Below are positions 26,339-34,363 of a DNA stretch of 37,504 nucleotides, in pieces. The notes beneath the pieces were generated by a model. That model worked only from the letters and a program-made list of their open reading frames with translations, did not search any database and was not told where the DNA came from. Position numbers and translations under genes: made by a program. The stretch's first letter is position 1; every line of letters starts with the position of its first letter. The stretch is from positions 1 to 37,504 of the forward strand of contig JANQRV010000601.1 in assembly GCA_028284395.1 (NCBI GenBank), given 5' to 3'. This DNA comes from Saprospiraceae bacterium. Its GTDB lineage: Bacteria > Bacteroidota > Bacteroidia > Chitinophagales > Saprospiraceae.

Positions 26339-27715
26339 CTAATAGCCCGGCAGGGGCAGGTTCAGATCGGCGTTCTCAACGATCAATATCCAGTCGTTTG
26401 CTTTCCCACTGGTTGGTGGTGTATAAGTTTGAATGGCAAAGGTATTGCCCGTATGTATGGGGTGAGCCACTCCGTATCTCGGATCGTACCAGATGGCTTT
26501 CAATTGCTCCCCTTTGATCCGGCTTTGGTCGATGGTGAACGCCGCCCCACGCGGAGAATAAAAAAGGGCAAAAGAACCATCAAAGGCCACCGCTGCCCGG
26601 ATTTTACCGCCGCCGTATTCAGGTCCGTTGACGATCAATGATTGGTCGGGAATCAGTTGGTGGAACGGCCGTGCTTCGAACAATTTCCGCAGGTGTTTCA
26701 TTTGAAAGCCTCCGGGATGGTCAATAGCCTCCATCCAAGGCACAACTGCTCCAATGACGGGGTCCCGGCCCGGAGCCCACATCTGCCAAATACTATTGTG
26801 TCCGTAGGTATGGCCACAGGCGCCCGCGAGGACCGACCAGTAGGCCGCTTGCCGACAGTCGTAGGCAGTAAACAGATCCAGTCGATTGGCTCCTCTGAAG
26901 TAGAATCCGACGGGGATTAATTCATATCTAGGCTCGCCATCAACGGTAGGTTTTGCGGGTGTCAGTTCATAATCTGCCGCCGAGAAGAGTCCATTGTCGT
27001 GATCGTGGGCAGCATGAGAAGATTGAGACATATTGAAATCCAGCCATTCCGCCTGATGAAAATAATCGGAAGATCGGCCCGGCCCCCGTGGGTGAAAGGT
27101 CATGAGATGTCGGCCACCATCTCCGGCATCCAGTCCACGGGCCATGGCTTCGATGATAGCTCGCTCTGCATCATTGTTGATATTTTCATCTCCTCCCAGT
27201 ATCCAAATCAATGACGACTCCCGATAGCGTTCCCCCAGGAAAGCACCAAACGAATAAGCATTCTCCCGATCAAATATTTTTTGGTTGCCATTCACGGTCG
27301 ACCAATAACTTCCCCAGGTAGGAAGCATACCGATGACCAGGCCCAATTCATTTGCCTTTTGCACAATGGCATCGACGTGTTTAAAATAAGCCTCTAAAGG
27401 TTGAGCGGGGTCGCCGTCTTTCAAAGGCAGGTCGCCATTGGCATTGGGCGCCGAAAGGCCTCCGATCTGGGCGAGAACAACGGCCTGAATGACCGTAAAC
27501 CCCTTCTCGGCGCGATTTTGCAGGTACTTTTCGGCCTCTTCCAAACTGAGTCGGTGAAACAATTCCCAAGCCGTATCCCCCAAGTAAAAGAATGGCTTAC
27601 CATCTTGAGTTTCCAGGAAACGGCCATTACCGCTGACCGTTAACGTTTGTGCTTTAAGTCCACTACCCATCAAGCACAGCATAGACCAATAAATGATGAG
27701 GTTTTTCAGGTTCAT
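26339..27715 (-). CDS. GH140-type glycosidase (DUF4038) with C-terminal collagen-binding-like domain
   Basis: A 458-aa exported enzyme with a signal peptide (1-22). The catalytic barrel starts FLETQDGKPFFYLGDTAWELFHRL, typical of DUF4038/GH140. The likely catalytic pair is Asp176 in WILGGDEN and Glu261 in VDGEPRYE. GH140 members cleave apiosyl linkages in pectin side chains; the residue match and overall layout fit, but related DUF4038 proteins act on other glycans. The C-terminal domain (about 370-458, RIKGEQLKAIWYDPRYGVAH) is the putative collagen-binding-type beta-sandwich. It starts 49 bases after the stop of the DUF2461 gene and may be cotranscribed. Confidence 0.9.
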   Translation of the reverse strand: MNLKNLIIYWSMLCLMGSGLKAQTLTVSGNGRFLETQDGKPFFYLGDTAWELFHRLSLEEAEKYLQNRAEKGFTVIQAVVLAQIGGLSAPNANGDLPLKDGDPAQPLEAYFKHVDAIVQKANELGLVIGMLPTWGSYWSTVNGNQKIFDRENAYSFGAFLGERYRESSLIWILGGDENINNDAERAIIEAMARGLDAGDGGRHLMTFHPRGPGRSSDYFHQAEWLDFNMSQSSHAAHDHDNGLFSAADYELTPAKPTVDGEPRYELIPVGFYFRGANRLDLFTAYDCRQAAYWSVLAGACGHTYGHNSIWQMWAPGRDPVIGAVVPWMEAIDHPGGFQMKHLRKLFEARPFHQLIPDQSLIVNGPEYGGGKIRAAVAFDGSFALFYSPRGAAFTIDQSRIKGEQLKAIWYDPRYGVAHPIHTGNTFAIQTYTPPTSGKANDWILIVENADLNLPLPGY

Positions 27716-27764
27716 ATCCTATGTTTTGTTTTGAGCGAAACCGGCATTCCTAACTTGGATCGGG

Positions 27765-28442
27765 TCAAACAATCGGTACACCATTGGCATCCGTGGTCAG
27801 CACCTCGCTCATATAGTCAAAGAAAGGCCGCATGGTATGAAAGACTTCCGCCATTTTTTTTGCCAAATCCTTTGAAGTAATTTCCTGGTCGGTGAAGGTA
27901 TGGCTCAGTAGAAATTGCTTGTACCGTAGCAAATCAATCGCCGGATGGTCTTTTTTATAGCCCTTCGGGGCTGACTTTACCTGGTCACCGTGCAAAGTTC
28001 CAAAGGTTTTAACGAAGTCCTTATCCCCGAGAATCTTCCGTAAGGGCTGGTCATCGGCCGCAATCTCTTCCCGGATGCGCTTTAAATCCGGTGAATTCGG
28101 ATTCCAAAACCCACCACCAACCATCGAGTTACCGGGTTCGATGTGAAAGTAATATCCACCTCTCCTCAGTTTCGTTGCCCGCACCATGTGACCGCTAAAA
28201 TGAGTCTTATACGGCGTTTTATCCTTCGAAAAGCGAATGTCCCGATAAATGCGATACACCTTGTGCGATTCAATTTCGTCATAATGACTCATTTCTTCTA
28301 CCAGTGCTTCGGCAAAATCCTTGAAGTAGCCATGTGTCTCTTGATATCGGCCCTTATTGGCCGTAAACCATTCCCTGTTGTTGTTTTCTTTGATATCCCC
28401 CAAAAACTCAAGAACAGAAGTGGGAAGTGATGTCGATTTCAT
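27765..28442 (-). CDS. DUF2461/TIGR02453 family protein
   Basis: A 225-aa cytoplasmic protein with the family hallmarks: FLGDIKENNNREWFTANK near the N-terminus, KVYRIYRDIRFSKDKTPYKTHF in the middle, and GGYYFHIEPGNSMVGGGFWNP. The strong conservation of this family across bacteria and fungi suggests an enzyme, but no activity is established. Its transcript is preceded by a terminator-like hairpin (28502-28537) and runs toward the GH140-type gene. Confidence 0.92.
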   Translation of the reverse strand: MKSTSLPTSVLEFLGDIKENNNREWFTANKGRYQETHGYFKDFAEALVEEMSHYDEIESHKVYRIYRDIRFSKDKTPYKTHFSGHMVRATKLRRGGYYFHIEPGNSMVGGGFWNPNSPDLKRIREEIAADDQPLRKILGDKDFVKTFGTLHGDQVKSAPKGYKKDHPAIDLLRYKQFLLSHTFTDQEITSKDLAKKMAEVFHTMRPFFDYMSEVLTTDANGVPIV

Positions 28443-28501
28443 TATTTTCTTTATTCTAATTATGAGCTAATAATCATCGTGGTGACGGGTGCGAAGATAA
28501 T

Positions 28502-28537
28502 GAAAAAGCTCCACAAAACCCGTTGGCTTTGCGGAGC
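28502..28537 (-). terminator. Rho-independent terminator behind the SRPBCC gene
   Basis: The arms gctccacaaa (28508-28517) and tttgcggagc (28528-28537) pair with one mismatch. On the minus strand they are followed by TTTTTC (complement of 28502-28507). It resembles the terminator at 9499-9540 in layout. It lies between the SRPBCC and DUF2461 genes. Confidence 0.7.
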
Positions 28538-28581
28538 GATTACTTTCAATAAATATCGTAAAGTCAGAATTTTAGAACTTG

Positions 28582-28639
28582 GTTTGAGTTGTTCCGGGTT
28601 CGATTTGTTCGAACAGTTCGAACCCGGAACAACTCAAAC
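28582..28639. repeat. Perfect 22-bp inverted repeat with 14-base spacer
   Basis: The left arm (28582-28603) and right arm (28618-28639) are exact reverse complements containing gttccgggttcg and cgaacccggaac. The spacer carries a further ttcgaa palindrome. There is no T-tract on either side. It lies 14 bases after the SRPBCC stop and 44 bases ahead of the terminator. It may be a REP-like element, an RNA processing or stability hairpin, or a protein site. Confidence 0.75.
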
Positions 28640-28653
28640 AACTCGAACTATTT

Positions 28654-29235
28654 TCAATCATACTGCCGCTTCACATCCTTGAAATTAGCAGCCGTGACCG
28701 ATTCTCCCGTCGCAATATGGTGTTCGACAGCCAACATGTAGTCGTTCAATAACTTCTTAAACTGCCCTTGTGCCATAGCTCCCATAATAGCGGGTTTGGT
28801 ACGAAATTCCATTTTCATGGAAAACTCCGTTTTGTTGGGCCCCAAAGCTTTTACCATGTACGTGGCACGAGTATTGTCGGTATTGACCGGAAACTTCTCG
28901 GCCTTCAATACTCGATTGACGAAATAGCCTTCAGCCGGCTTCCACTCTACAATCTCTTCCTTCAGAAGACGTGTCTTCTTGTCGTTAAAATAACACATGC
29001 GCTGGGCCTTTTCTCCACCTTTTAGCGAACCCTCAACGTAGTTGGATGCAATGATTTTCGGATGCGAATTGGCGATGTTCCCATAATCATCGGCTACCGC
29101 CGCCCATACTTTTTCCTGAGAAAAAGGCAGCACGCGACTTACCGTGAAAGTTTTGTATTTCTTGGACATACTCTGAGCAGCGGTCCAGGTAAAAGTTGCC
29201 ATTGACATAATAACGATCAGCAATAGATTCCTCAT
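28654..29235 (-). CDS. Exported SRPBCC (START/Bet v1-like) protein
   Basis: A 193-aa protein from the ATG at 29235 (MRNLLLIVIMSMATFTWTAAQS), which gives a clear signal peptide of about 20 residues. An upstream start at 29307 would bury this signal behind 24 basic residues, so I prefer the shorter form. The body fits the SRPBCC ligand-binding fold: KTFTVSRVLPFSQEKVWAAVADDYGNIANSHP at the start, ATYMVKALGPNKTEFSMKMEFRTKP in the middle, and a long C-terminal helix (FKKLLNDYMLAVEHHIATGE). It probably binds a hydrophobic ligand in the periplasm. It stands alone and is followed by a 22-bp inverted repeat and a terminator. Confidence 0.82.
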   Translation of the reverse strand: MRNLLLIVIMSMATFTWTAAQSMSKKYKTFTVSRVLPFSQEKVWAAVADDYGNIANSHPKIIASNYVEGSLKGGEKAQRMCYFNDKKTRLLKEEIVEWKPAEGYFVNRVLKAEKFPVNTDNTRATYMVKALGPNKTEFSMKMEFRTKPAIMGAMAQGQFKKLLNDYMLAVEHHIATGESVTAANFKDVKRQYD

Positions 29236-29412
29236 GTTTACTAGTTTTTTTTTGAATTTCTCTAAGCAGCTGTTAAAGTTTAGTTTTTTGAATAATATGA
29301 CCTGCATTCCTGCCTGGTCAGTCAGAAAAAGGTGCTCCTATTAACAATAGCATTAAATTTCAACAGCTTCTGAACACTTGGAACAAACATAACGGGAGTG
29401 AAAGGCAACCCG

Positions 29413-31233
29413 TCAGACTTTGGGACGAATGGGAACAGTCTGGTTCGAATGGGAAAGATTTTGCAGGCATTCGGGGCTGGCGAGACAATTTTTGAGCTCT
29501 TTGCCCTTGGATCGAGATACGGGCACCACCTCGTCAATCAACGGGGAAATGAGCTCGTATTTCTTCGCATTACCTCGCACGGCTTCGAAGTTATGGAGAT
29601 TGACCAAATACGAACGGTGGCACTGCAGCACCAGCGGATGATTAAGTTGGCGGGCGGTTTCTAAAAGGGACAAGCGCAGTAGCTTCGACTGGACCCCCTC
29701 CCCTTCCACAAAATAAAATCGTGCATAATTCCCTTCCGCTTTCACATAGATCAATGCACTGAAAAGGAAGCGGAGCGATTCGTTAGAATCGGTTTGAATC
29801 TCAATCAATGGATTTTCCGAAGAAGTCGCGACCGGCTCTTCTTTTGGCAATGCTTCCAGTTTGGCGATTTGCAACAATTCCCGATAACGATCTTCCCGGC
29901 GCAGCGGTTCGAAAATCGGATCTGTCCTGAAGGTAACGATGGCTAAAATGACCTTTTCCTCCAGGGCACGCTTCAAATAATAATAAGCCCGATCCAGGTT
30001 ATTCAGCCCCATATAGACGGTCGCATAATCGAGAAACAGTGGTTCATCCGGGTTTTGCTCCTGACGTTTATCCAGCTTCCCGATCACCTCGTATGCTTTA
30101 TCCGTTTCACCGCTCCTCCCCCAGACGTACCCCAATGCCATCCAGCCCTTTAACGGGTCTTTACACATTTGTTGGTACTGACTCAACCAGCGAATGGCTT
30201 CCGCCCAATTCTCCCGATAGGCGTAGATCATTCCAATAGCTTCCACCGACGGCCGGAAGGAAGGATCCAGCTCAAGGGTCCGATGGTATTCCCTTAGAGC
30301 TTTCTCGTACTGCCCCATAAAAGAAGCGACCCAACCAACCCCTCGAATGAAGATCAAATTCAGGGGATCATTCTTGACGGCCACCTCGTGCTCGTACAAT
30401 GCTTTCTCCACCTGGCCAATCGACAGATAATAGATGCCCATTGCCCGGTGGGCATCGGCAGATTGATCATTAATACTTAAGCCCTTGAGGATCGTCTGCC
30501 TAGCCCCCTCCCAATCGTATTCATAAAATAGCTGAATGTAAAAAAGCGCCAAATGGGGATCGATCAGCTTATCATTCAGTGACAAGGCCTTCAAGGCATG
30601 TTTTTTCCCCTCGCGATAATACCGTTTATTGATGTAACCGCCCAATCCCATATAACAAGTGGCCAGACCAGCATAGGCCAAAGCAAAATCGGGCTGACAA
30701 TCAATGGCTTTCCGGTAACAGGGAATGGCTCTTTTAAAATTCTCCATCGAATACTGATAGAAGAAATAACGGCCCTTCAAGAAATATTCGTAAGCCTTAT
30801 AATCGTTATTGGGTACTAAAATATGGTCCTTTGGAAAGACGTGGCTGGTTTTAGATAAATACTGCTGGAAAACTGCCCGGGCAATTTCTTCCTGCAACGC
30901 CAAGACATCCACCAGCTCTCGCTCATAACTATCGGACCACAGGGAAAAGCCCGTTTTTGTATTGCTAAGTTGCACCCCTACCTTCACCTTCTCCCGATAC
31001 ACCTGTACGCTACCCTCCAAGACAAAATCTACCTGAAGGCACTTGCCAATCTCCGCTAACGAGGCAGATCTCCCCTTGTAATAGAAGGAGGAAGTCCTGG
31101 ATGCGACGTACATCCCATCCATCCTTGCAAAAAGATTGATCAACTCCTCGGTCAAACCATCCGACAGGTACTCCCCCTCATCGTTCGAACCGATGCTCCT
31201 AAATGGTAATACGGCTAATGTTTTTGTCGCCAT
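29413..31233 (-). CDS. TolB-like/TPR/LytTR one-protein regulator
   Basis: A 606-aa cytoplasmic protein with an uncommon order of domains. The N-terminal part (1-125) is the TolB/FlgO-like module seen ahead of TPRs in adenylate cyclases (LAVLPFRSIGSNDEGEYLSDGLTEELI, VDFVLEGSVQV). About eight TPR-like helical repeats follow (about 145-460, ALAYAGLATCYMGLGGYINK, EKALREYHRTLELDPS). The LytTR DNA-binding domain (about 490-595) has LIYVKAEGNYARFYF, LVLQCHRSYLVNLHNF and VVPVSRSKGKELK. There is no receiver and no membrane helix. It probably controls transcription in response to a partner bound by the TPRs. Repeat tail E separates it from the IVP gene and ends four bases before its ATG. Confidence 0.9.
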   Translation of the reverse strand: MATKTLAVLPFRSIGSNDEGEYLSDGLTEELINLFARMDGMYVASRTSSFYYKGRSASLAEIGKCLQVDFVLEGSVQVYREKVKVGVQLSNTKTGFSLWSDSYERELVDVLALQEEIARAVFQQYLSKTSHVFPKDHILVPNNDYKAYEYFLKGRYFFYQYSMENFKRAIPCYRKAIDCQPDFALAYAGLATCYMGLGGYINKRYYREGKKHALKALSLNDKLIDPHLALFYIQLFYEYDWEGARQTILKGLSINDQSADAHRAMGIYYLSIGQVEKALYEHEVAVKNDPLNLIFIRGVGWVASFMGQYEKALREYHRTLELDPSFRPSVEAIGMIYAYRENWAEAIRWLSQYQQMCKDPLKGWMALGYVWGRSGETDKAYEVIGKLDKRQEQNPDEPLFLDYATVYMGLNNLDRAYYYLKRALEEKVILAIVTFRTDPIFEPLRREDRYRELLQIAKLEALPKEEPVATSSENPLIEIQTDSNESLRFLFSALIYVKAEGNYARFYFVEGEGVQSKLLRLSLLETARQLNHPLVLQCHRSYLVNLHNFEAVRGNAKKYELISPLIDEVVPVSRSKGKELKNCLASPECLQNLSHSNQTVPIRPKV

Positions 31234-31320
31234 TTTTGCTATGGTTACTGTTGCTGCTGTTGTTACTATTGTTGCTATAGCTGCTTTGGTTGCAGTTGCT
31301 ATTGCTGCTTTGATTGCTTC
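31234..31320 (-). repeat. A/C-rich triplet tail, copy E (tail only)
   Basis: On the minus strand this is an uninterrupted run of agc, aac, cat, agt and acc triplets with caaccaaagcagc-type units, ending gtaaccatagcaaaaATG at the regulator's start (31233). The hairpin section is absent. The last codons and the TAG of the IVP gene (31299-31301) are made of the same repeat, so that C-terminus (KQSKQQ) is probably repeat-derived. Confidence 0.8.
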
Positions 31321-31670
31321 AGCTTCATTTGAAAGTTATTGAGTTTGATTCCCAAGCGAATAAGTCTCTTTTTTAAATCGTCGTAGAGAGGCTTATTGTT
31401 CAAAGAGTTTGTTTCAAAAAGTGTTTCCAGGTGATCCAACGTTTCATCATTAGAGGACAATGCATAAACAATAAAACGCAGATAGTCTCCTTGATACAAC
31501 CTTCTTCCATACCCCTCTACTATATTGGACCTGACCGACTTCATACTCCTTCGTATTTGCCTGCCGACTTCCAACTTCTCAAACTCCGGCAACTCTTTCA
31601 AGGTCATCTTGTGAATATCGATTGTCAATGTTCTTGCTAATTGCCATATTTCCTGTTTCTTGTAGCTCAT
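31299..31670 (-). CDS. Four-helix-bundle protein (S23/23S-rRNA intervening-sequence protein family)
   Basis: A 123-aa protein from the ATG at 31670 (MSYKKQEIWQLARTL), the normal size for the family. Motifs are IWQLARTLTIDIHKMT, FEKLEVGRQIRRSMKSVRSNIVEGYGRR and YLRFIVYALSSNDETLDHL. The first members were found inside 23S rRNA intervening sequences; free copies are common in Bacteroidota, and a relative (Avd) is the accessory protein of diversity-generating retroelements. No reverse transcriptase or variable repeat was seen here. The function is unknown, although the basic helix suggests nucleic-acid binding. Low-complexity repeat tails lie on both sides and point away from it. Confidence 0.92.
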   Translation of the reverse strand: MSYKKQEIWQLARTLTIDIHKMTLKELPEFEKLEVGRQIRRSMKSVRSNIVEGYGRRLYQGDYLRFIVYALSSNDETLDHLETLFETNSLNNKPLYDDLKKRLIRLGIKLNNFQMKLKQSKQQ

Positions 31671-31745
31671 GAAATTTTTTGCGGCAAAGTTAATGGCATA
31701 CGGTCTGAATAAACCAGACTGCAAAAATCCTAAAACTGTTTATTA

Positions 31746-31820
31746 CCATAGAAGCCATAGAAGCCATAGAAGCCATAGAAGCCATAGAAGCCATAGAAGC
31801 AAAAGTATCAATAGCAACAA
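31746..31820 (+). repeat. A/C-rich tail, copy F, with six perfect 9-bp units
   Basis: The unit ccatagaag is repeated six times without change at 31746-31799, followed by looser aaaagtatcaatagcaac. It lies in the divergent gap between the IVP gene and the NuiA-like gene and points at the latter, whose ATG follows 45 bases later. Perfect tandem units suggest slippage and variable copy number. Confidence 0.9.
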
Positions 31821-31865
31821 ATAATTCCATCTTTCGTCTTAATTTTAGATCAAAAAAATAACGCT

Positions 31866-32309
31866 ATGGAAAAAGTGGTCATGGATACGTTGGCCCTCAC
31901 TCAAAAAATACAGGAACTAACGAAGGATTTGTTTTTCGACGACATGGGCAGTGAAGGCAGTGAACCCGTCGAAGCTTTTTACGCCGAAGCCGGCCTGAAG
32001 GAACTAACTCCGGCAACTTTTTCTTCCTTCCTGGAATTACAAGAAGCCGATCCTGCCGATGAAATTGCCCACTTCGAAACAGCAACCGCAGTACTTGAGA
32101 CTTTTGTTAATTATCACCAGCCTTTTGGGCTTGCGGAGCAGGCCTACCAATTGGTCGAGTTGCTGGAAACACATTTAAAAGACCTGCACATCATCATTCT
32201 CGGTGCTCCCAATCACCCCGATGTACCTTCAAAACACATCACTTATGTCTTAGGTTTGGGTTCCGATGGTGATTTGGCTGGCTTTACTACTAGAGTCATA
32301 TGGACTTAG
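31866..32309 (+). CDS. NuiA-like (nuclease A inhibitor-like) protein
   Basis: A 147-aa acidic protein. The C-terminus YVLGLGSDGDLAGFTTRVIWT matches the end of cyanobacterial NuiA, where the same GxLAGxxTxVxxT pattern occurs. The start (LTQKIQELTKDLFFDDMGSEGSEPVEAFYAE) fits the first helix and strand of that fold. NuiA binds and blocks the DNA/RNA-non-specific nuclease NucA. No such nuclease is encoded nearby, so the partner must be elsewhere or the fold has another task. No signal peptide is seen, so it is cytoplasmic and would protect the cell from its own or incoming nuclease. The family call rests on a partial match by eye. Confidence 0.7.
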   Translation: MEKVVMDTLALTQKIQELTKDLFFDDMGSEGSEPVEAFYAEAGLKELTPATFSSFLELQEADPADEIAHFETATAVLETFVNYHQPFGLAEQAYQLVELLETHLKDLHIIILGAPNHPDVPSKHITYVLGLGSDGDLAGFTTRVIWT

Positions 32310-32377
32310 GGCGGTACTGTGGCAACCAAAACTTTTCCTAAATTTACACCCTTCATCAACAACCCGCTGAAAAAGAC

Positions 32378-33736
32378 ATGAAGTACTTCAATCTCTTTTT
32401 TCTATTTGCCGTCATCAGCATCAGTGCCTGTAAAACCGTACAACCTGTTCGCCCAATGGAACAATACCTTCAGGATGATTTGGAAGAAAAGTCTTCAACG
32501 ATCAACGTACCGCTAAAGATCGACATCAGAGAATTGGAAAAATCCATCAATTCCAAACTACCGGACCCACTGTACAAGGACGAATCGATGGAAGGAGACA
32601 ATATGGCCGTTATTGCTACTAAAAAAGAAGACATCACCCTGGGTATCGACAGCCAAATGGTGACCTACCGCGTCCCATTGGCATTGGACATCAAATATGA
32701 TATTGGGTTTTCAACGGTCAAAGCGGTTGGTGAGATTGCCTTGAATTTTCGGACGGCCTTCAACGTCCGCGAAAACTGGGAGTTGGAAACTTCTACCATT
32801 TTGGCCAGCCACGAATGGCTGCGCACCCCAAAAGTGAGATTGGCGGGTATCAATCTGCCGGTCGGTTTCATTGCCAACATGATCATCAATCAGAGTAAAG
32901 AAGTACTGACCGAGGCCATCGATGAACAAGTTGCTGGAAACTTCGACTTCAAAAAAGTGATCGAAGATACCTGGAAAAACATGTTCGAGCCCATGCTCGT
33001 CTCCGAAGAGTACAATGCCTGGTTGAGCATCAACCCGCTCGACATCGGCATGACGCAACTGGACATGACCGAAGACACCATTGTGAGCACCCTCATCATC
33101 GAGTCCAAACCCAAGATCAACCTTGGGGGCAAGCCTACCAATAGTTCCTGGCGCCCGCTTCCACTTTTCCAATACCGCGAATTCGATTCTGAAGATTTCA
33201 CACTCCGACTCAATACCGAAATCAGCTATGAAGAGGCTCAGCGGATCGCCAAACAACAGATCATCGGCGAAACCTATTCCTCCGGGAAAAAGTCGGTCAC
33301 CATCGAAGATCTCGAACTCTATGGCCAAGGCGATAAACTGGTTGTCAACACCAAACTTTCGGGCAGTTACAACGGCAGCATCTATATGACCGGCAAACCC
33401 GTTTTCAACCGCCGCAAAAACAGCATTGATATTAAGGAATTGAGCTATACCTTGGACACCCGGAACTTCCTCCTCAAATCTGCCGGTTGGCTGCTGAAAA
33501 GCACCATCAAGAAACAGATCCAGGACAACCTCGACTTTCTACTCGATTACAATATGAGCGAGATGGAAACCCAGATCCAGCAGCAATTAGAGAATTACGA
33601 GATCAACGACGGGGTCAAGATCAACGGCCAGCTAAAAGAATTAAATATTGAAAATGCCTATTTGACGCCGTCCGGAATGCGGGTTTTCATTGCCTTGAAT
33701 GGGCATTTGGGGGTTTTTGTGACGGGGTTGCAGTAG
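32378..33736 (+). CDS. DUF4403-family lipoprotein
   Basis: A 452-aa protein with a lipoprotein signal; the lipobox cysteine is Cys18 in ISISACKT. The rest fits DUF4403: INVPLKIDIRELEKSINSKLPDPLY, VPLALDIKYDIGFSTVKAVGEIALNF, a repeat of the same lipid-binding-type fold after residue 250, and FLLKSAGWLLKSTIKKQIQDNLD near the C-terminus. The fold resembles TULIP/BPI-type tubular domains, so lipid transport between membranes is a reasonable guess but is not shown. It starts 68 bases after the NuiA-like gene on the same strand. Confidence 0.9.
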   Translation: MKYFNLFFLFAVISISACKTVQPVRPMEQYLQDDLEEKSSTINVPLKIDIRELEKSINSKLPDPLYKDESMEGDNMAVIATKKEDITLGIDSQMVTYRVPLALDIKYDIGFSTVKAVGEIALNFRTAFNVRENWELETSTILASHEWLRTPKVRLAGINLPVGFIANMIINQSKEVLTEAIDEQVAGNFDFKKVIEDTWKNMFEPMLVSEEYNAWLSINPLDIGMTQLDMTEDTIVSTLIIESKPKINLGGKPTNSSWRPLPLFQYREFDSEDFTLRLNTEISYEEAQRIAKQQIIGETYSSGKKSVTIEDLELYGQGDKLVVNTKLSGSYNGSIYMTGKPVFNRRKNSIDIKELSYTLDTRNFLLKSAGWLLKSTIKKQIQDNLDFLLDYNMSEMETQIQQQLENYEINDGVKINGQLKELNIENAYLTPSGMRVFIALNGHLGVFVTGLQ

Positions 33737-33864
33737 GTCTCCATTGCCTTTTCAATTGAAAAAGAATTCTTGTTGGCCGCACGCCGTCAGACCAAGACAA
33801 GAATAAAACCTTGATACTCAAACACCGTTCTTAAGAAAAAATTGACAAAAGTTGATGCAATTGC

Positions 33865-33894
33865 TTTGTTTTGATCGTTATATTAATAACTTTA
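33865..33894 (+). promoter_or_regulatory. Candidate promoter of the first small HTH gene
   Basis: TTTG (33865-33868) and TAACTTTA (33887-33894) are 18 bases apart, close to the Bacteroidota consensus TTTG...TAnnTTTG. A small inverted repeat gttat / ataac (33877-33890) overlaps the -7 element and could be an operator. The start codon follows 22 bases later. Confidence 0.4.
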
Positions 33895-33916
33895 CTATAA
33901 ATAAAGCATCGGTAAC

Positions 33917-34141
33917 ATGGCGACTTATAGAAATCTTTTAAAATCAATTTTAGAAGCTGAAGCGCTCACTCAAGGGCAACTCGCCGAAGCTTCCAATGTT
34001 TCAGCCCGTACTATAGGCAAGGCATGCAGTGGATCAAGGATAAGGGCAAATTCAAAACGAAAAATTGTACAAGGTCTGAATCAGCTCACAGCTGAAGGAA
34101 AATATACGGTACAAAATGTCTTTCCTCTAAATTCCAATTGA
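33917..34141 (+). CDS. Small XRE-like helix-turn-helix protein (first paralogue)
   Basis: A 74-aa protein that is almost only a helix-turn-helix: LTQGQLAEASNVSARTIGKACSG, followed by a third helix (KRKIVQGLNQLTAEG) and a short end KYTVQNVF. It is similar along its length to the second small protein 266 bases downstream (shared pattern L.SIL.AE...Q..L...S...T....G.......KI....L....YT). It is probably a DNA-binding repressor or a phage/plasmid-type control protein. No toxin partner is adjacent. The surrounding stretch is AT-rich. The gaps before (180 bases) and after (266 bases) show no gene. Confidence 0.75.
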   Translation: MATYRNLLKSILEAEALTQGQLAEASNVSARTIGKACSGSRIRANSKRKIVQGLNQLTAEGKYTVQNVFPLNSN

Positions 34142-34332
34142 CTGATTCTTCTACCCTCAAAAATGACCAGTAGAGGATTAATTTTTCGTTAAGTTTTTCG
34201 GGCAAATTTTAAGTATATATTAAAGTTGCCTATATCCTTCCTATAAACTTCCGATTACTTTCCGACAAACTGCGGAAATCTTTGAATCAGAATATTATTT
34301 TGTTTTTCAGAGTATTTACAAAATTACAAACA

Positions 34333-34363
34333 TTGATAGTTGTTGATCTTAGCCCTATATTTG
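34333..34363 (+). promoter_or_regulatory. Promoter of the second small HTH gene
   Basis: A TTG (34333-34335) and a perfect TATATTTG (TAnnTTTG, 34356-34363) are 20 bases apart, which matches the Bacteroidota housekeeping promoter well. The start codon follows 44 bases downstream. It is the best promoter match I found in the window. Confidence 0.6.

Noticed and set aside
31299..31670. Diversity-generating retroelement accessory gene (avd)
   Set aside because: The protein fits the wider IVP family, but no reverse transcriptase, template repeat or variable repeat is visible in the window.
31746..31799. CRISPR array
   Set aside because: The units are 9 bp, directly abutting, without spacers, and no cas gene is present.
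33754..33804. Terminator behind the DUF4403 gene (palindrome ttttcaattgaaaa and an 8-bp inverted repeat attcttgt / acaagaat)
   Set aside because: The palindrome is pure A/T-rich with no GC stem, the 8-bp arms are 23 bases apart, and no T-tract follows on the plus strand.
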